Shown: one piece after another, positions 42,250 to 51,289 of the stretch | Position numbering within the stretch: the stretch's first letter is position 1 | Layout of the letters: every line of letters starts with the position of its first letter | DNA from: Eubacteriales bacterium | Lineage (GTDB): Bacteria > Bacillota > Clostridia > Oscillospirales > Oscillospiraceae | DNA: 64,000 bases | Assembly (NCBI GenBank): GCA_030536515.1 | Contig: JAUNPV010000006.1 | Location: 1 to 64,000 of the forward strand | Reading direction: 5' to 3' | Notes under the pieces: model-generated | Told to the model about the DNA's origin: nothing | The model's database searches: none | What the model saw: only the letters and a program-made list of their open reading frames with translations | Translations under genes and position numbers: made by a program

Positions 42250-42783
42250 TTACAGCCCCAGACACTTCCAGTTCTGGATGAAATACTCCACGCCGGAATA
42301 GACGGTGGTCAGCACAATCACGGCCACCACCACCCAGTTGAGGATATCCAGCCCCGGGAAGGCCAGCATGGCGCACAGGCCCAGCATGGTGGAGGCGGTC
42401 TTGACCTTGCCGGACCAGCCGGCGGCAATGACCGTGCCATTCTGGACGGCCACCAGGCGCAGGCCCGTCACGGCAAACTCCCGAGTCAGCACCAGCATCA
42501 GCGCCCAGGCGGGAAAGTGGCCCCACTCGCAGAACACGGCCATGGCCGCAAGGACCAGCAGCTTGTCGGCCAGGGGGTCTAAAAACTTGCCAAAGTCGGT
42601 GGTCTGGTTATAGTGGCGGGCGATATAGCCGTCCACAAAGTCCGTCAGGCTGGCGACCACGAAAATCCCCAGGGAAATGAGCATCCACATCCGGCTTTCG
42701 CCCTGATTGGACAGGTACATGGTGACGAGAAAGGCGGGGATCATGGCCACTCTCACCATGGTGATTTTGCTTGCAGTTGTCAT
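42250..42783 (-). CDS. pgsA: CDP-diacylglycerol-glycerol-3-phosphate 3-phosphatidyltransferase
   Basis: 177-residue membrane enzyme making phosphatidylglycerol phosphate. The CDP-alcohol phosphotransferase motif D-x2-DG-x2-AR-x8-G-x3-D-x3-D is complete in DFVDGYIARHYNQTTDFGKF followed by LDPLADK. Four or five helices are predicted. It overlaps rimO by four bases (ATGA), and the ATG at 42783 has CATGCTTCC-type Shine-Dalgarno complement (GGAGGAAG) upstream. It ends at the transcription terminator in the family C repeat. A rimO-pgsA order is common in Clostridia. Confidence 0.93.
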   Translation of the reverse strand: MTTASKITMVRVAMIPAFLVTMYLSNQGESRMWMLISLGIFVVASLTDFVDGYIARHYNQTTDFGKFLDPLADKLLVLAAMAVFCEWGHFPAWALMLVLTREFAVTGLRLVAVQNGTVIAAGWSGKVKTASTMLGLCAMLAFPGLDILNWVVVAVIVLTTVYSGVEYFIQNWKCLGL

Positions 42784-44111
42784 GCTTCCTCCTCCACATA
42801 TCCGGTCAAGTCGCCGTCGATGCAGCCGTCGATGGTGACGGTGACAAAGTCCCCCTCCCGAACCGGCTCGTCGGAGGCAATCCACACCTTGCCGTCGATG
42901 TCGGGGGAGTCGGCGTAGGTGCGGCCGTAGAACTGCTCCTGCTCCTCATCGTAGCCGTCCACCAGAACTTCCAAAGTCTGACCGATTTTGCCTGCGCACC
43001 AGGCATCCATGATTTCCGACTGAATCATCTCGATAATCTCCGCCCGCTGGACGGCGACATCGTTATCCGGGTAGTCCATGTCGGCGGCGGGGGTCCCCTC
43101 CTCGGGGGAGAAGGCAAAGGCCCCCACCCGCTCCAGCCGCAGCTCCCGGAGGAAGTCGCACAGCTCCTGGAACTCCGCCTCACCCTCCCCGGGCAGTCCG
43201 GTGATAAGGCTGGTGCGGATGACCAGGCCGGGAATCCGGCTGCGCAGCTTGGCAAACAGGGCACGGAGAAACGCCCCGTCCCCCCGGCGGTTCATCAGCT
43301 TCAGAATTTTGCTGTTGCAGTGCTGGATGGGAATGTCCAGATATTTGACGATTTTCGGCTGGGAGGCCATCACATCGATGAACTCGTCGTCAATTTCGTC
43401 GGGGTAGACATAGTGGACCCGAATCCAGTGGAGCTCCTCGATTTCGCAGAGCTTTTTCAGCAGCTCCGGCAGCAGCCGCTTATGGCCGGGCAGGTCCGTG
43501 CCGTACCGGCTGGTGTCCTGGGCCACCACAATCAGCTCCCTGACACCGTTTGCGGCCAGCACCCGGGCCTCGTAGAGAACGTCGTCCAGCTGGCGGCTGC
43601 GGTATTTGCCCCGTAAGTAGGGAATGATGCAGTAGGAGCAGCGGTTGTCGCAGCCCTCGGCGATTTTAATAAAGGCGTAGTGCTCCGGAGTGGTCATAAT
43701 CCGGCCGGTCTCCTCCTCGGGAGCGTCGATGGAGCCAAAGTCGAAGACTGTTTCGTCCCGAAGCAGGGCCTCGATGGCGGGGACAATCTCGGTGTAGCTG
43801 CCGGTGCCCAGAATGCCGTCCACCTCGGGCATTTCCCGGGTAATCTCCTGCTGGTACCGCTGAGACAGGCAGCCGGTCACCAGAATTTTTCCCACCAGGC
43901 CCTGGGCCTTCAGGGCGGCGGTTTGCAGAATGAAGTCGATGGCCTCGGACTTGGCCGAGTCGATGAAGCCGCAGGTATTGATAACCACCACGTCGGACCC
44001 CACGATATCCGCCTTGACGGTGTGGCCCGCCTCCTGGACCCGGAACATCATCCGCTCGCAGTCCACCTGGTTCTTGGCACAGCCAAGAGAAATAAATCCA
44101 ATATTTGCCAT
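42780..44111 (-). CDS. rimO: Ribosomal protein S12 methylthiotransferase
   Basis: 443 residues. The N-terminal UPF0004 domain has the first Fe-S cysteines (GCAKNQVDCERM; NTCGFIDSAK; TGCLSQRY), the radical-SAM motif CDNRCSYC lies near residue 153-160, and a C-terminal TRAM domain ends the protein. It methylthiolates Asp89 of S12. The length is standard. Its ATG follows the recX stop directly (TAAATG), and its stop overlaps pgsA. MiaB is the closest alternative; the IGFISLGCAKNQVD start favours RimO. Confidence 0.94.
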   Translation of the reverse strand: MANIGFISLGCAKNQVDCERMMFRVQEAGHTVKADIVGSDVVVINTCGFIDSAKSEAIDFILQTAALKAQGLVGKILVTGCLSQRYQQEITREMPEVDGILGTGSYTEIVPAIEALLRDETVFDFGSIDAPEEETGRIMTTPEHYAFIKIAEGCDNRCSYCIIPYLRGKYRSRQLDDVLYEARVLAANGVRELIVVAQDTSRYGTDLPGHKRLLPELLKKLCEIEELHWIRVHYVYPDEIDDEFIDVMASQPKIVKYLDIPIQHCNSKILKLMNRRGDGAFLRALFAKLRSRIPGLVIRTSLITGLPGEGEAEFQELCDFLRELRLERVGAFAFSPEEGTPAADMDYPDNDVAVQRAEIIEMIQSEIMDAWCAGKIGQTLEVLVDGYDEEQEQFYGRTYADSPDIDGKVWIASDEPVREGDFVTVTIDGCIDGDLTGYVEEEA

Positions 44112-44741
44112 TTAGTAATCCTCCGGGACCTCGTCCAGGTCCCTTGCTATGATATTCAGTCCCTGCCGGATGTTGCCGTAGCTGTGGCCCCGGCGCAGGA
44201 GGGCATCCACCGCCCGCTTGACCTGGCGGTCATCTGCATTCTCATCCAGCCGGGCACGGAGAAAGGCGACGATTTTTTCCAGCTGGTCCGGGTAGTCCGC
44301 CAGCACCTCGTCCCACAGTTCCTTGGGGATGCGCTTTTCGTAGAGGGCCTGCTTGGCCCGCTGGAGGCCGTAGCCCTTGGAAATGCAGCCGTAGACCACC
44401 TGCTCGGCGGTTTTCCGGTCGTCCAGCAGGTTCAGCTCCTCCATCCAGGCCACGGCCTCCCGGGCCTGGTCCGGGTCCTCGCCCTTGCGGACCAGGCGCT
44501 CCTGCAAATCCTTTTTGGAGACGGAAGCGGCGGAGACAATGCGGACGGCCCGCATTTTGGCGGACATTTTCCCGGCGGCGTTAAGAAGCCGCTCCCCTTC
44601 CGCCTCGGTCAGCTCCTGGCCGGCGTAGAGGCCGAAGTCCTCCACGGTCTGGCGGTAAAGGGGGAGCTTCCTCCCATCGTCAAAGGTGACCCAGTACCGG
44701 CCCGCCCGGTCCGGGGTGGTTTTCAGAGAATCAATCCTCAT
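44112..44741 (-). CDS. recX: Regulatory protein RecX
   Basis: 209 residues with the RecX three-helix repeats ([40 protein letters not shown]). RecX binds RecA filaments and tempers recombinase activity. It overlaps the end of recA by 11 bases and runs directly into rimO, so it is translationally coupled. The N-terminal extension of about 60 residues ([19 protein letters not shown]) is typical of clostridial RecX. Confidence 0.9.
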   Translation of the reverse strand: MRIDSLKTTPDRAGRYWVTFDDGRKLPLYRQTVEDFGLYAGQELTEAEGERLLNAAGKMSAKMRAVRIVSAASVSKKDLQERLVRKGEDPDQAREAVAWMEELNLLDDRKTAEQVVYGCISKGYGLQRAKQALYEKRIPKELWDEVLADYPDQLEKIVAFLRARLDENADDRQVKRAVDALLRRGHSYGNIRQGLNIIARDLDEVPEDY

Positions 44742-45837
44742 CGCTGAAGTCGTCGGCGCTGACGGCTACCGCCTTTTCAGCAGCCTTGGCAGGGGCCTTG
44801 GCGGCGCTGCCGTTGAGCTTCCAGAGGTTTTCCCGGACCTGGGCCTCTACCTTAGCGGCGATTTCGGGGTTGTTCATCAGGTATTCCTTCACGGAGTTGG
44901 CGCCCTGGCCGATGCGCTCGTCGCCCATGGAGAACCAGCTGCCGGACTTCTGGACAATGTCCATCTGGACCGCCAGGTCCACCAGCTCGCCCCACTTGGA
45001 AATGCCCTGGCCGTACATGATTTCGAAAATGGCCTCCCGGAAGGGGGGTGCCACCTTGTTCTTGACCACCTTCACCCGGGTTTTGTTGCCGATGACGTTT
45101 GCGCCGTCCTTAATGGCCTCCACACGGCGGACATCCAGCCGGACGGAGGAATAGAATTTCAGAGCGTTGCCGCCGGTGGTGGTTTCGGGGTTACCGTACA
45201 TAACGCCGATTTTCATACGCAGCTGGTTGATGAAAATGACCACGCAGTTGGTTTTGGCAATGGTTCCTGCCAGCTTCCGCAGGGCCTGGGACATGAGCCG
45301 GGCCTGGAGGCCCACAAAGGTGTCGCCCATCTCGCCCTCGATTTCCTGCTTGGGCACCAGAGCGGCCACGGAGTCCACCACCACGGCATCCACAGCGCCG
45401 GAGCGGACCAGAGCGTCGGTGATTTCCAGGGCCTGCTCGCCGGTGTCCGGCTGGGAGACCAGCAGATTGTCGGTGTCCACCCCCAGAGCGGCGGCGTAGA
45501 CCGGGTCCAGAGCGTGCTCAGCATCCACGAAGGCCACCTCGCCGCCCCGCTTCTGGGCCTCTGCCAGAATGTGCAGAGCCAGAGTGGTCTTGCCGGAGGA
45601 CTCCGGTCCGTAGATTTCGATGATGCGGCCCTTGGGCACGCCGCCGATGCCGAGGGCGGCATCCAGAGCCAGAGACCCGGTGGGGATGGCCTCCACGTTC
45701 ATCTCCGGGCGGTCGCCCAGGCGCATGACGGTGCCCTTGCCGAAGTTCTTGTCAATCTGGGCCAGGGCGGTTTGCAGGGCCTTCTTCTTGTCGGAGGCCG
45801 GTGCGGGGGCTTCGTAAACGGTTTTTTTCGTTGCCAT
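44731..45837 (-). CDS. recA: Recombinase RecA
   Basis: 368 residues. Walker A GPESSGKT is at 77-84; DNA-binding loop regions include [30 protein letters not shown], and [17 protein letters not shown] is intact. The C-terminus is Ala/Lys-rich and acidic at the end, as usual. ATG 45837 follows AAGGAAG; a TTG two codons earlier is less likely. It begins two bases after the prmC stop, so it may be co-transcribed with the upstream DUF1385-prmC genes; no separate promoter or SOS (LexA) box is clear within the overlap. Confidence 0.97.
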   Translation of the reverse strand: MATKKTVYEAPAPASDKKKALQTALAQIDKNFGKGTVMRLGDRPEMNVEAIPTGSLALDAALGIGGVPKGRIIEIYGPESSGKTTLALHILAEAQKRGGEVAFVDAEHALDPVYAAALGVDTDNLLVSQPDTGEQALEITDALVRSGAVDAVVVDSVAALVPKQEIEGEMGDTFVGLQARLMSQALRKLAGTIAKTNCVVIFINQLRMKIGVMYGNPETTTGGNALKFYSSVRLDVRRVEAIKDGANVIGNKTRVKVVKNKVAPPFREAIFEIMYGQGISKWGELVDLAVQMDIVQKSGSWFSMGDERIGQGANSVKEYLMNNPEIAAKVEAQVRENLWKLNGSAAKAPAKAAEKAVAVSADDFSDED

Positions 45838-45839
45838 GT

Positions 45840-46715
45840 TCAATCTTCCTTCCTGCCGTACTGGGCCAGCACGGCTCTTTCTCTGCTGTTATAGTCTCTG
45901 GTTCGTTCCAGAATGGTATACCCATTTGCTTCCAGGATGGCGCACACGTCGTCCCCCTGGCCCATGCCGAATTCAAAGCACAGGTAGCCCCCGGTTTTCA
46001 GGGCCCGGCGGTAGTGCAGGGCAATGGCCCGGTAAAAGTCCAGGCCGTCCTCGCCGCCGTAAAGGGCCATGTGGGGCTCGTAATTCTTGACGCTGGGGGG
46101 AAGCTCCTCCATTTCCCGGCCGGTGACGTAGGGGGGATTGGAGACAATCAGGTCGAATTTTCCCAGAAAGGCCGGAGGCTCCGCCAAAGCGTCTGCCTGG
46201 ACGCAGCGGACGCGGCCGGTGAGCTTGTTGAGGGCGCAGTTCTTTTTCGCCGTGGCCAGGGCCTTCTGGCTCATGTCGGCCAGGGTCACCCTGGCATCCC
46301 GGACCCGGCTGGCCACCGCCAGGCCGATGCAGCCGGAGCCGCAGCAAAGGTCCAGAATCCGGGGGCTTTCCTCCAAAAACAGGGCCTGCTTGATGGCAAG
46401 CTCCGTAACGGCGCAGGTGTCGTCCCGGGGAATCAGCACATCCGGCGACACCAGCATGGGCAGTCCGTAAAACTCCCACTCCCCCAGCACATAGGCGATG
46501 GGCTCGCCGTAGAGCAGCCGCTTCACCGCCTTTTCCATCTCCTCCACCACCTCCTCTGAGGCGTACAGGTCCCGGTCGGCCAGGACAGCCTCCTGGGTCT
46601 TGCCGGAGACATGGCTCAACAGGAGCCGGGCCATATGACCGGCATCCATGGGGTCCTCGGAGGCCAGCAGAGCCCGGCGGGCATCTAAGTATAATTCACC
46701 GTACTGCTTCACCAT
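45840..46715 (-). CDS. prmC: Release factor glutamine methyltransferase
   Basis: 291 residues; SAM-binding segment [15 protein letters not shown] and the catalytic NPPYVTG typical of PrmC/HemK, which methylates the GGQ glutamine of release factors. The N-terminal helical domain binds RF (family knowledge). GGAGGG precedes ATG by about ten bases. It overlaps the DUF1385 gene by seven bases, and recA starts two bases after its stop. Confidence 0.94.
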   Translation of the reverse strand: MVKQYGELYLDARRALLASEDPMDAGHMARLLLSHVSGKTQEAVLADRDLYASEEVVEEMEKAVKRLLYGEPIAYVLGEWEFYGLPMLVSPDVLIPRDDTCAVTELAIKQALFLEESPRILDLCCGSGCIGLAVASRVRDARVTLADMSQKALATAKKNCALNKLTGRVRCVQADALAEPPAFLGKFDLIVSNPPYVTGREMEELPPSVKNYEPHMALYGGEDGLDFYRAIALHYRRALKTGGYLCFEFGMGQGDDVCAILEANGYTILERTRDYNSRERAVLAQYGRKED

Positions 46716-47707
46716 CGGTCGGCTCCCTCCTGCCGGGGCAGCACGGCCTCCACGGCGGCGATGCCCACCTCAATCATGGAATCGTCGGGCTCGTTGGTGG
46801 TGAAGTTTTGCAGCCACATTCCGGGCCAGGTGAGAATGGCGGTGAACCGGTTGTCGTGGCGGCCCGCCCACTGGTTAATCTCATAGGTAATGGCCACCAC
46901 CAGGGGAATCAGCAGCAGCTTGTAGCACACCATTCCCATCCGATAGCCGAAGGTTCCCCGGAATTCCTCCAGGCCGGGGAATACCGCCAGCAGCACCGAC
47001 GATGCCACCGCATAGACCAGGATGGAAATGACCATCACCACCAGCAGGAAGCTGGTGCCGCAGCGGGGATGGAGCCGGGTCTGCTTTCTCACATTTTCCA
47101 CCGTCAGAGGCAGGCCTGCCTCATAGCAGCGGATGGTCTTGTGCTCAGCGCCGTGGTAGGCGAACACCCGCTTCATCTCCCCCATCCGGGAAATCAGCCC
47201 CATGTACACCAGGAAGATTGCCATGCGGATGGCACCCTCCAGAAGATTTAAGGTCAGATTGCTGCTGAGCCAGCGGTCGAAAAAGCCGCCGATGACCATA
47301 GGCAGCAGGAAAAACAGGCCGATGGACAGCCCCAGACCCATGGCAACGGCCAGGCCCACGATAACCTTCTGGAAGGTCTCGCTGTCCAGCTTTTCTTCCA
47401 GCCATTTGTCCAGCCGGGAGGGCTCCTCCTGCATTTCCTCGGGGGCCAGGTCCACCGACCGGAGCAGGGCCTTGACACCCACCACCTGGGCATCGAAGAA
47501 ATTGAACACGCCCCGGATAAAGGGCCAGCTTTTGATGCTGTGGGGCGGGTTCAGCTTCCGGGGCTTGACCTCCACGGTCAGCCCCCCGGCCCCCCGGACC
47601 ACGATGGCATCGTTCTCCGGGCCCCGCATCATAATGCCCTCAATGAGGGCCTGGCCGCCGATTTTGGTTTTGAATTTTTCGCAGCAGTTGGTTTCTTTCT
47701 TTGACAT
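46709..47707 (-). CDS. DUF1385 family membrane protein (YqhQ-like)
   Basis: 332 residues; the conserved start IGGQALIEGIMMRGP and YHGAEHKTIRCYEAGLPLTVENV motif define DUF1385. Four or five membrane helices (around 114-140, 150-170, 218-245, 260-285). The role is unknown. Its neighbourhood with prmC is conserved across Bacillota, often next to prfA/rpmE. GAGGAAATGCT precedes the ATG. It overlaps prmC by seven bases. Confidence 0.9.
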   Translation of the reverse strand: MSKKETNCCEKFKTKIGGQALIEGIMMRGPENDAIVVRGAGGLTVEVKPRKLNPPHSIKSWPFIRGVFNFFDAQVVGVKALLRSVDLAPEEMQEEPSRLDKWLEEKLDSETFQKVIVGLAVAMGLGLSIGLFFLLPMVIGGFFDRWLSSNLTLNLLEGAIRMAIFLVYMGLISRMGEMKRVFAYHGAEHKTIRCYEAGLPLTVENVRKQTRLHPRCGTSFLLVVMVISILVYAVASSVLLAVFPGLEEFRGTFGYRMGMVCYKLLLIPLVVAITYEINQWAGRHDNRFTAILTWPGMWLQNFTTNEPDDSMIEVGIAAVEAVLPRQEGADRW

Positions 47708-47719
47708 AGCATTTCCTCT

Positions 47720-49144
47720 TTAATGGGCAGCCGGGAGCCGCACGGTGACCAGGGTCCCGCCGCCCGGGGCGTTTTCCAGGGTCAGGGTGCCGCCGTGCAT
47801 TTCCACAATTTCGTCGCAGACCGCAAGGCCGATGCCCGTGCCCCGGACGCTGGTGGCGCCCTTGTAAAATTTCTTTTTGACCAAAGGTATCTCGTCCTCC
47901 GGGATACCCGGGCCATAGTCCCGGATGGAGACGATGACGTTTTCGCCGTCGTAGTGCATCTGGGTGTCGATGCGCTTGCCGGAGCCGCCGTGCTTGGCCG
48001 CATTGTCCAGGATGTTCAAAAACACCTGGCGCAGCCGCTTGGGGTCGCAGGGAATCTCGGGGATGTCCTCGTCGTTGTCGATATAGCGCAGCTGGATGCC
48101 GTCCTGGGCCAGACGAGCGGAGTACATATACACCGTGTCCTCGTATTCCGCCCGGATGTCGGCCATTTCCACGGCCAGGGTCATCCGGCCGTCCTGCATC
48201 CGGGTGAAGTCCAAGAGGTCGATGACCATTTCCGTCAGCCGCTTGGCCTCGCTGGAAATGATTTTCATGCCCTGGCGGGTATCGTCGTCCATGTTCTCAT
48301 CGGCAAGCAAAGTCTCGCTCCAGCCGTTGATGACCGTCAGAGGGGTGCGCAGCTCGTGAGACAGCTGGGAGATGAACTCCGCCTGCATTTTTTCGTTCTG
48401 GGCAATCTTGCTGGACATTTCGTTGATGGTGTCCGCCAGATCGCCAATCTCGTCCCGGTAGGGGGTCTTAATCTGCACGCCGTAGGAGCCGGCGGCAATG
48501 CGCTTGGCCTTTTCGGATATCTCGGTCACCGGGTCCATAATGGAATGGAGGTAGTAATTGCTGCTGATGACCACAATGCCCATAACCACCAGCAGCACCA
48601 GGCTGGTGATGACGGCCACCATGAATATCTGAGCGTCCACCTTCCGGGTGGAGGTGACATAGCGCAGCACGCCGATGACCTCGCCGTTGCTGTAGACAAT
48701 GGGGCAGGACACCGCCAAAATCCGCTCCCGGGTGTTGGGGTCCGTACCCAAAAAGGGGCACTCCCCCCGGCTGGCAATGGCCTTCTGAATCTCCGGGGTG
48801 TCGGGAGACTGGCCCGCCCACTGGCCGTAGGAGGAGGCAACCAGGGTCCCGTCCTGGTTGATGAACTGAAGCTCGATGGTGTCCTTGTCCGCAAAGGTCT
48901 GGGCGTAGGTGATGCAGGACTGGTAAAAATCCGTGTAGTCCTGGTCAATGTAGCTGGCGAAGAAATCCCGGGTGATTCTGGCCCGGTTGCTCATGTCCGC
49001 CTCCATGCTGGTGTAGTAATACACCGCAATGGAGGCCGTCACCGCCAGCACGCACACCACCCCCAGCGCAAAAACCACGCTGACGGTATTTTGCAGCCAC
49101 CGCTTTCGCAGGCCGCCGAGCTTTACCTTTGAAATAATGTCCAT
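47720..49144 (-). CDS. Sensor histidine kinase
   Basis: 474 residues: helices at about 21-43 and 173-195 bracket a 130-residue extracellular sensor. HAMP follows, then HisKA with LSHELRTPLT (phospho-accepting H263), and HATPase with NILDNAAKHG and DYGPGIPEDEIPLV. It phosphorylates the response regulator encoded six bases upstream. The PhoR/WalK-like layout suggests envelope or phosphate sensing; no PAS domain is obvious. The signal is unknown. Confidence 0.93.
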   Translation of the reverse strand: MDIISKVKLGGLRKRWLQNTVSVVFALGVVCVLAVTASIAVYYYTSMEADMSNRARITRDFFASYIDQDYTDFYQSCITYAQTFADKDTIELQFINQDGTLVASSYGQWAGQSPDTPEIQKAIASRGECPFLGTDPNTRERILAVSCPIVYSNGEVIGVLRYVTSTRKVDAQIFMVAVITSLVLLVVMGIVVISSNYYLHSIMDPVTEISEKAKRIAAGSYGVQIKTPYRDEIGDLADTINEMSSKIAQNEKMQAEFISQLSHELRTPLTVINGWSETLLADENMDDDTRQGMKIISSEAKRLTEMVIDLLDFTRMQDGRMTLAVEMADIRAEYEDTVYMYSARLAQDGIQLRYIDNDEDIPEIPCDPKRLRQVFLNILDNAAKHGGSGKRIDTQMHYDGENVIVSIRDYGPGIPEDEIPLVKKKFYKGATSVRGTGIGLAVCDEIVEMHGGTLTLENAPGGGTLVTVRLPAAH

Positions 49145-49150
49145 GGACCC

Positions 49151-49840
49151 TTATGCGCCCCACTTATAGCCCAGGCCCCAGACGGTGGTGATGTAGATGG
49201 GGCTGGCAGTGTCGTCCTCGATTTTGATGCGCAGACGGCGGATGTTCACGTCCACAATTTTCAGCTCGCCGTCGTAGTCCTTGCCCCAGACGGCGGAGAG
49301 AATGTCCTCCCGGGACAGGGCCCGGCCGGGGTTCTGCATGAACAGCTTCAAAATGGCATACTCCACCTGGGTCAGCTTAATGCGGTTGCCGTTTTTCTCC
49401 AGGGTGTGGTTCCGGGTGTTCATCACGAAGGGGCCCTGGGTCAGCAGCTCCGAGCTGGCGCTGGTGTCCCCGCCGATGCGGCGGTAGAGGGCATCGATTC
49501 GGGCGGTGAGCTCGGCGGGAGAGAAGGGCTTGGTGACATAGTCGTCTGCGCCGGTCATCAGGCCCGTGACCTTGTCCATCTCCTGGGTCCGGGCGGTGAG
49601 CATGATAATGCCCATCTGCTTGTTGGTGGCCCGGATTCGGCGGCAAACCTCGAAGCCGTCAAAGTCCCCGGGGACCATGATGTCCAGAATGGCCACGCCG
49701 ATGTCCGGGTTGGCGGCAATGGCATCCAGGGCCTCCTGGCCGCTGCCCGCCTCGATGGCGTCGTAGCCCGCCCGCTTCAGGTTGATGACCACAAAGCTGC
49801 GGATGTTCAATTCATCTTCCATAATCAGAACTTTTTTCAT
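49151..49840 (-). CDS. OmpR-family response regulator
   Basis: 229 residues. The receiver domain has the acidic pocket MEDE, phospho-acceptor D53 (ILDIMVPGD) and K near 105 (VTKPFSPAEL). The winged-helix output domain ends DVNIRRLRIKIEDD...VWGLGYKWG. ATG at 49840 is chosen because AGAGGTAC is upstream; the in-frame codon seven residues earlier lacks a binding site. It is paired with the kinase gene six bases downstream. Target genes are not evident. Confidence 0.94.
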   Translation of the reverse strand: MKKVLIMEDELNIRSFVVINLKRAGYDAIEAGSGQEALDAIAANPDIGVAILDIMVPGDFDGFEVCRRIRATNKQMGIIMLTARTQEMDKVTGLMTGADDYVTKPFSPAELTARIDALYRRIGGDTSASSELLTQGPFVMNTRNHTLEKNGNRIKLTQVEYAILKLFMQNPGRALSREDILSAVWGKDYDGELKIVDVNIRRLRIKIEDDTASPIYITTVWGLGYKWGA

Positions 49841-49887
49841 ATAGTACCTCTGGCCTTTCAAGCGAATTCTTTATAGGAACGGGAATA

Positions 49888-51219
49888 TTAGGTTTCTTCC
49901 GTCTGCCAATCCTGGTGGATGGGCGAGAAGGCGTCGATAAGCTGCTTTTCCGTGATGCCGTACTGCTCGGCGTACCGCTCCAGCCGCGCGCCGTAGGATA
50001 CCTCCTCCGACCGGTACAGGGCGAAGCGGCCATCCTGGGTGACGTCTGCATCCCGGGTGCTGCCGGTGAAGATATAAATGGTGAACAGGGCCGTGGCCTC
50101 CTCATAGCTCTCGTTCCAGACATAGAAGGTATAGCGGCCCTCGTCCTGCTCCACGGTGACCCGGCTGGCCCAGTCGCTGTCCAGCCGGACATACCAGCCG
50201 CCCAGGAAATCGTGGAAGGTGTAGAGCTTATCCACCCGCTGGCCCTCTGCGGTGAGGGCATACCAGCGAATCAGGTATTTCTGCTCGTCCTCCCCCCAGA
50301 GGGACACCGCCTTCATGGTGGCAAGGCCCGGAAGCTCCAACACGCCGTCGCCGTCCACATCCTCGGGGTAGACATAGAAGTTGCGCAGGGTCTCCACGCT
50401 GGTCCCCTCCTGGCCGTCGAAGGCAACGTTGGAAAACTGGCCCCGGTGCAGCGTCAGAACATCGGTATACACCGTGCTCTCGTCCATGGTGCTGGCCACA
50501 TACACCGCCGGAGCGCCCCCGTGAAGGCGGCCCTTGGCAATGCGGCGGATGTGGTTGGGGCTGACGGACAGCTCCATCTCCACCGAGCGCTGGATTTTTC
50601 CCCGGTCGGCGCTGTACAGCACCGCCATGCCCCGGTCGGTGGCCGCCTCGCCGGGGCGGAGCACCAGCAGCTCGCTGCGGCCGTTCAGGTCCAGGTCGCA
50701 GGTGACGAATTTGGAATAGCCGTAGCGCAGGACCAGCTGGGCCCTGCCGCCGGAGAAGCTGTACACCGACATACTTCTGAGCACCTGGTCGCTGACCTGG
50801 CGGCCGACGACCAGCTCCAGACCGGGCTTTTCATCAAAATTGATGTATTCCACCTGCTCAAAGGCGGTTCCGTTGCTCTGGATAACCTCCATCAGGGAGC
50901 TGCCGCCGCCTGGGTCCTGGCGGAAAATCAGCACCTGCAGAGGCTTCTCCGCACCGCCGGAGGCAAAGACCAGGTGCTCGTCCAGGCCGTCGCCGTCCAG
51001 GTCCGCCGTCTGGACCGACTGCTGATTCTCGCCGGACTGGGGCGAGCAGTAGTCCAGGCCCAGGCTCTCCATGGCCTCGTTGATGGCGGTGTCCAGCAGC
51101 TGATACTCCTGGGACCGCTTGGGCAGGGCGTACATCTCCTCCGCCCGCCGCATGGCGCAGCCGCTGAGGCTCAGGCACAGCAGCAACAGCAGCGCAGGCA
51201 AACATCTTTTCATATTCAA
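49888..51219 (-). CDS. Lipoprotein with FG-GAP/VCBS-like repeats
   Basis: 443 residues: lipobox LSLSGCAM near residue 20, then a beta-rich domain with calcium-loop-like repeats DLDGDGLDEHLVF, DLDLNGRSELLVL and DVDGDGVLELPG. These resemble the single loops in the anti-sigma sensors elsewhere in this window and FG-GAP/integrin-type propellers. It is attached to the outer face of the membrane. The start is taken as TTG at 51219 (GGAG eight bases upstream); ATG two codons later is an alternative. It precedes the two-component system on the same strand (about 47 bases), so it may contribute to sensing (inference). It has an extended -10 promoter. Confidence 0.75.
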   Translation of the reverse strand: MNMKRCLPALLLLLCLSLSGCAMRRAEEMYALPKRSQEYQLLDTAINEAMESLGLDYCSPQSGENQQSVQTADLDGDGLDEHLVFASGGAEKPLQVLIFRQDPGGGSSLMEVIQSNGTAFEQVEYINFDEKPGLELVVGRQVSDQVLRSMSVYSFSGGRAQLVLRYGYSKFVTCDLDLNGRSELLVLRPGEAATDRGMAVLYSADRGKIQRSVEMELSVSPNHIRRIAKGRLHGGAPAVYVASTMDESTVYTDVLTLHRGQFSNVAFDGQEGTSVETLRNFYVYPEDVDGDGVLELPGLATMKAVSLWGEDEQKYLIRWYALTAEGQRVDKLYTFHDFLGGWYVRLDSDWASRVTVEQDEGRYTFYVWNESYEEATALFTIYIFTGSTRDADVTQDGRFALYRSEEVSYGARLERYAEQYGITEKQLIDAFSPIHQDWQTEET

Positions 51220-51259
51220 AGCATCCACTCCTTCGTGGAAAAGAATTCCCAATTGCTTT

Positions 51260-51265
51260 ATTATA
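51260..51265 (-). promoter_or_regulatory. Extended -10 promoter of the lipoprotein gene
   Basis: TGTTATAAT on the minus strand (TATAAT at 51260-51265), with no clear -35. Confidence 0.5.
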
Positions 51266-51289
51266 ACACATTTGCACGGAAAAGGAAAG

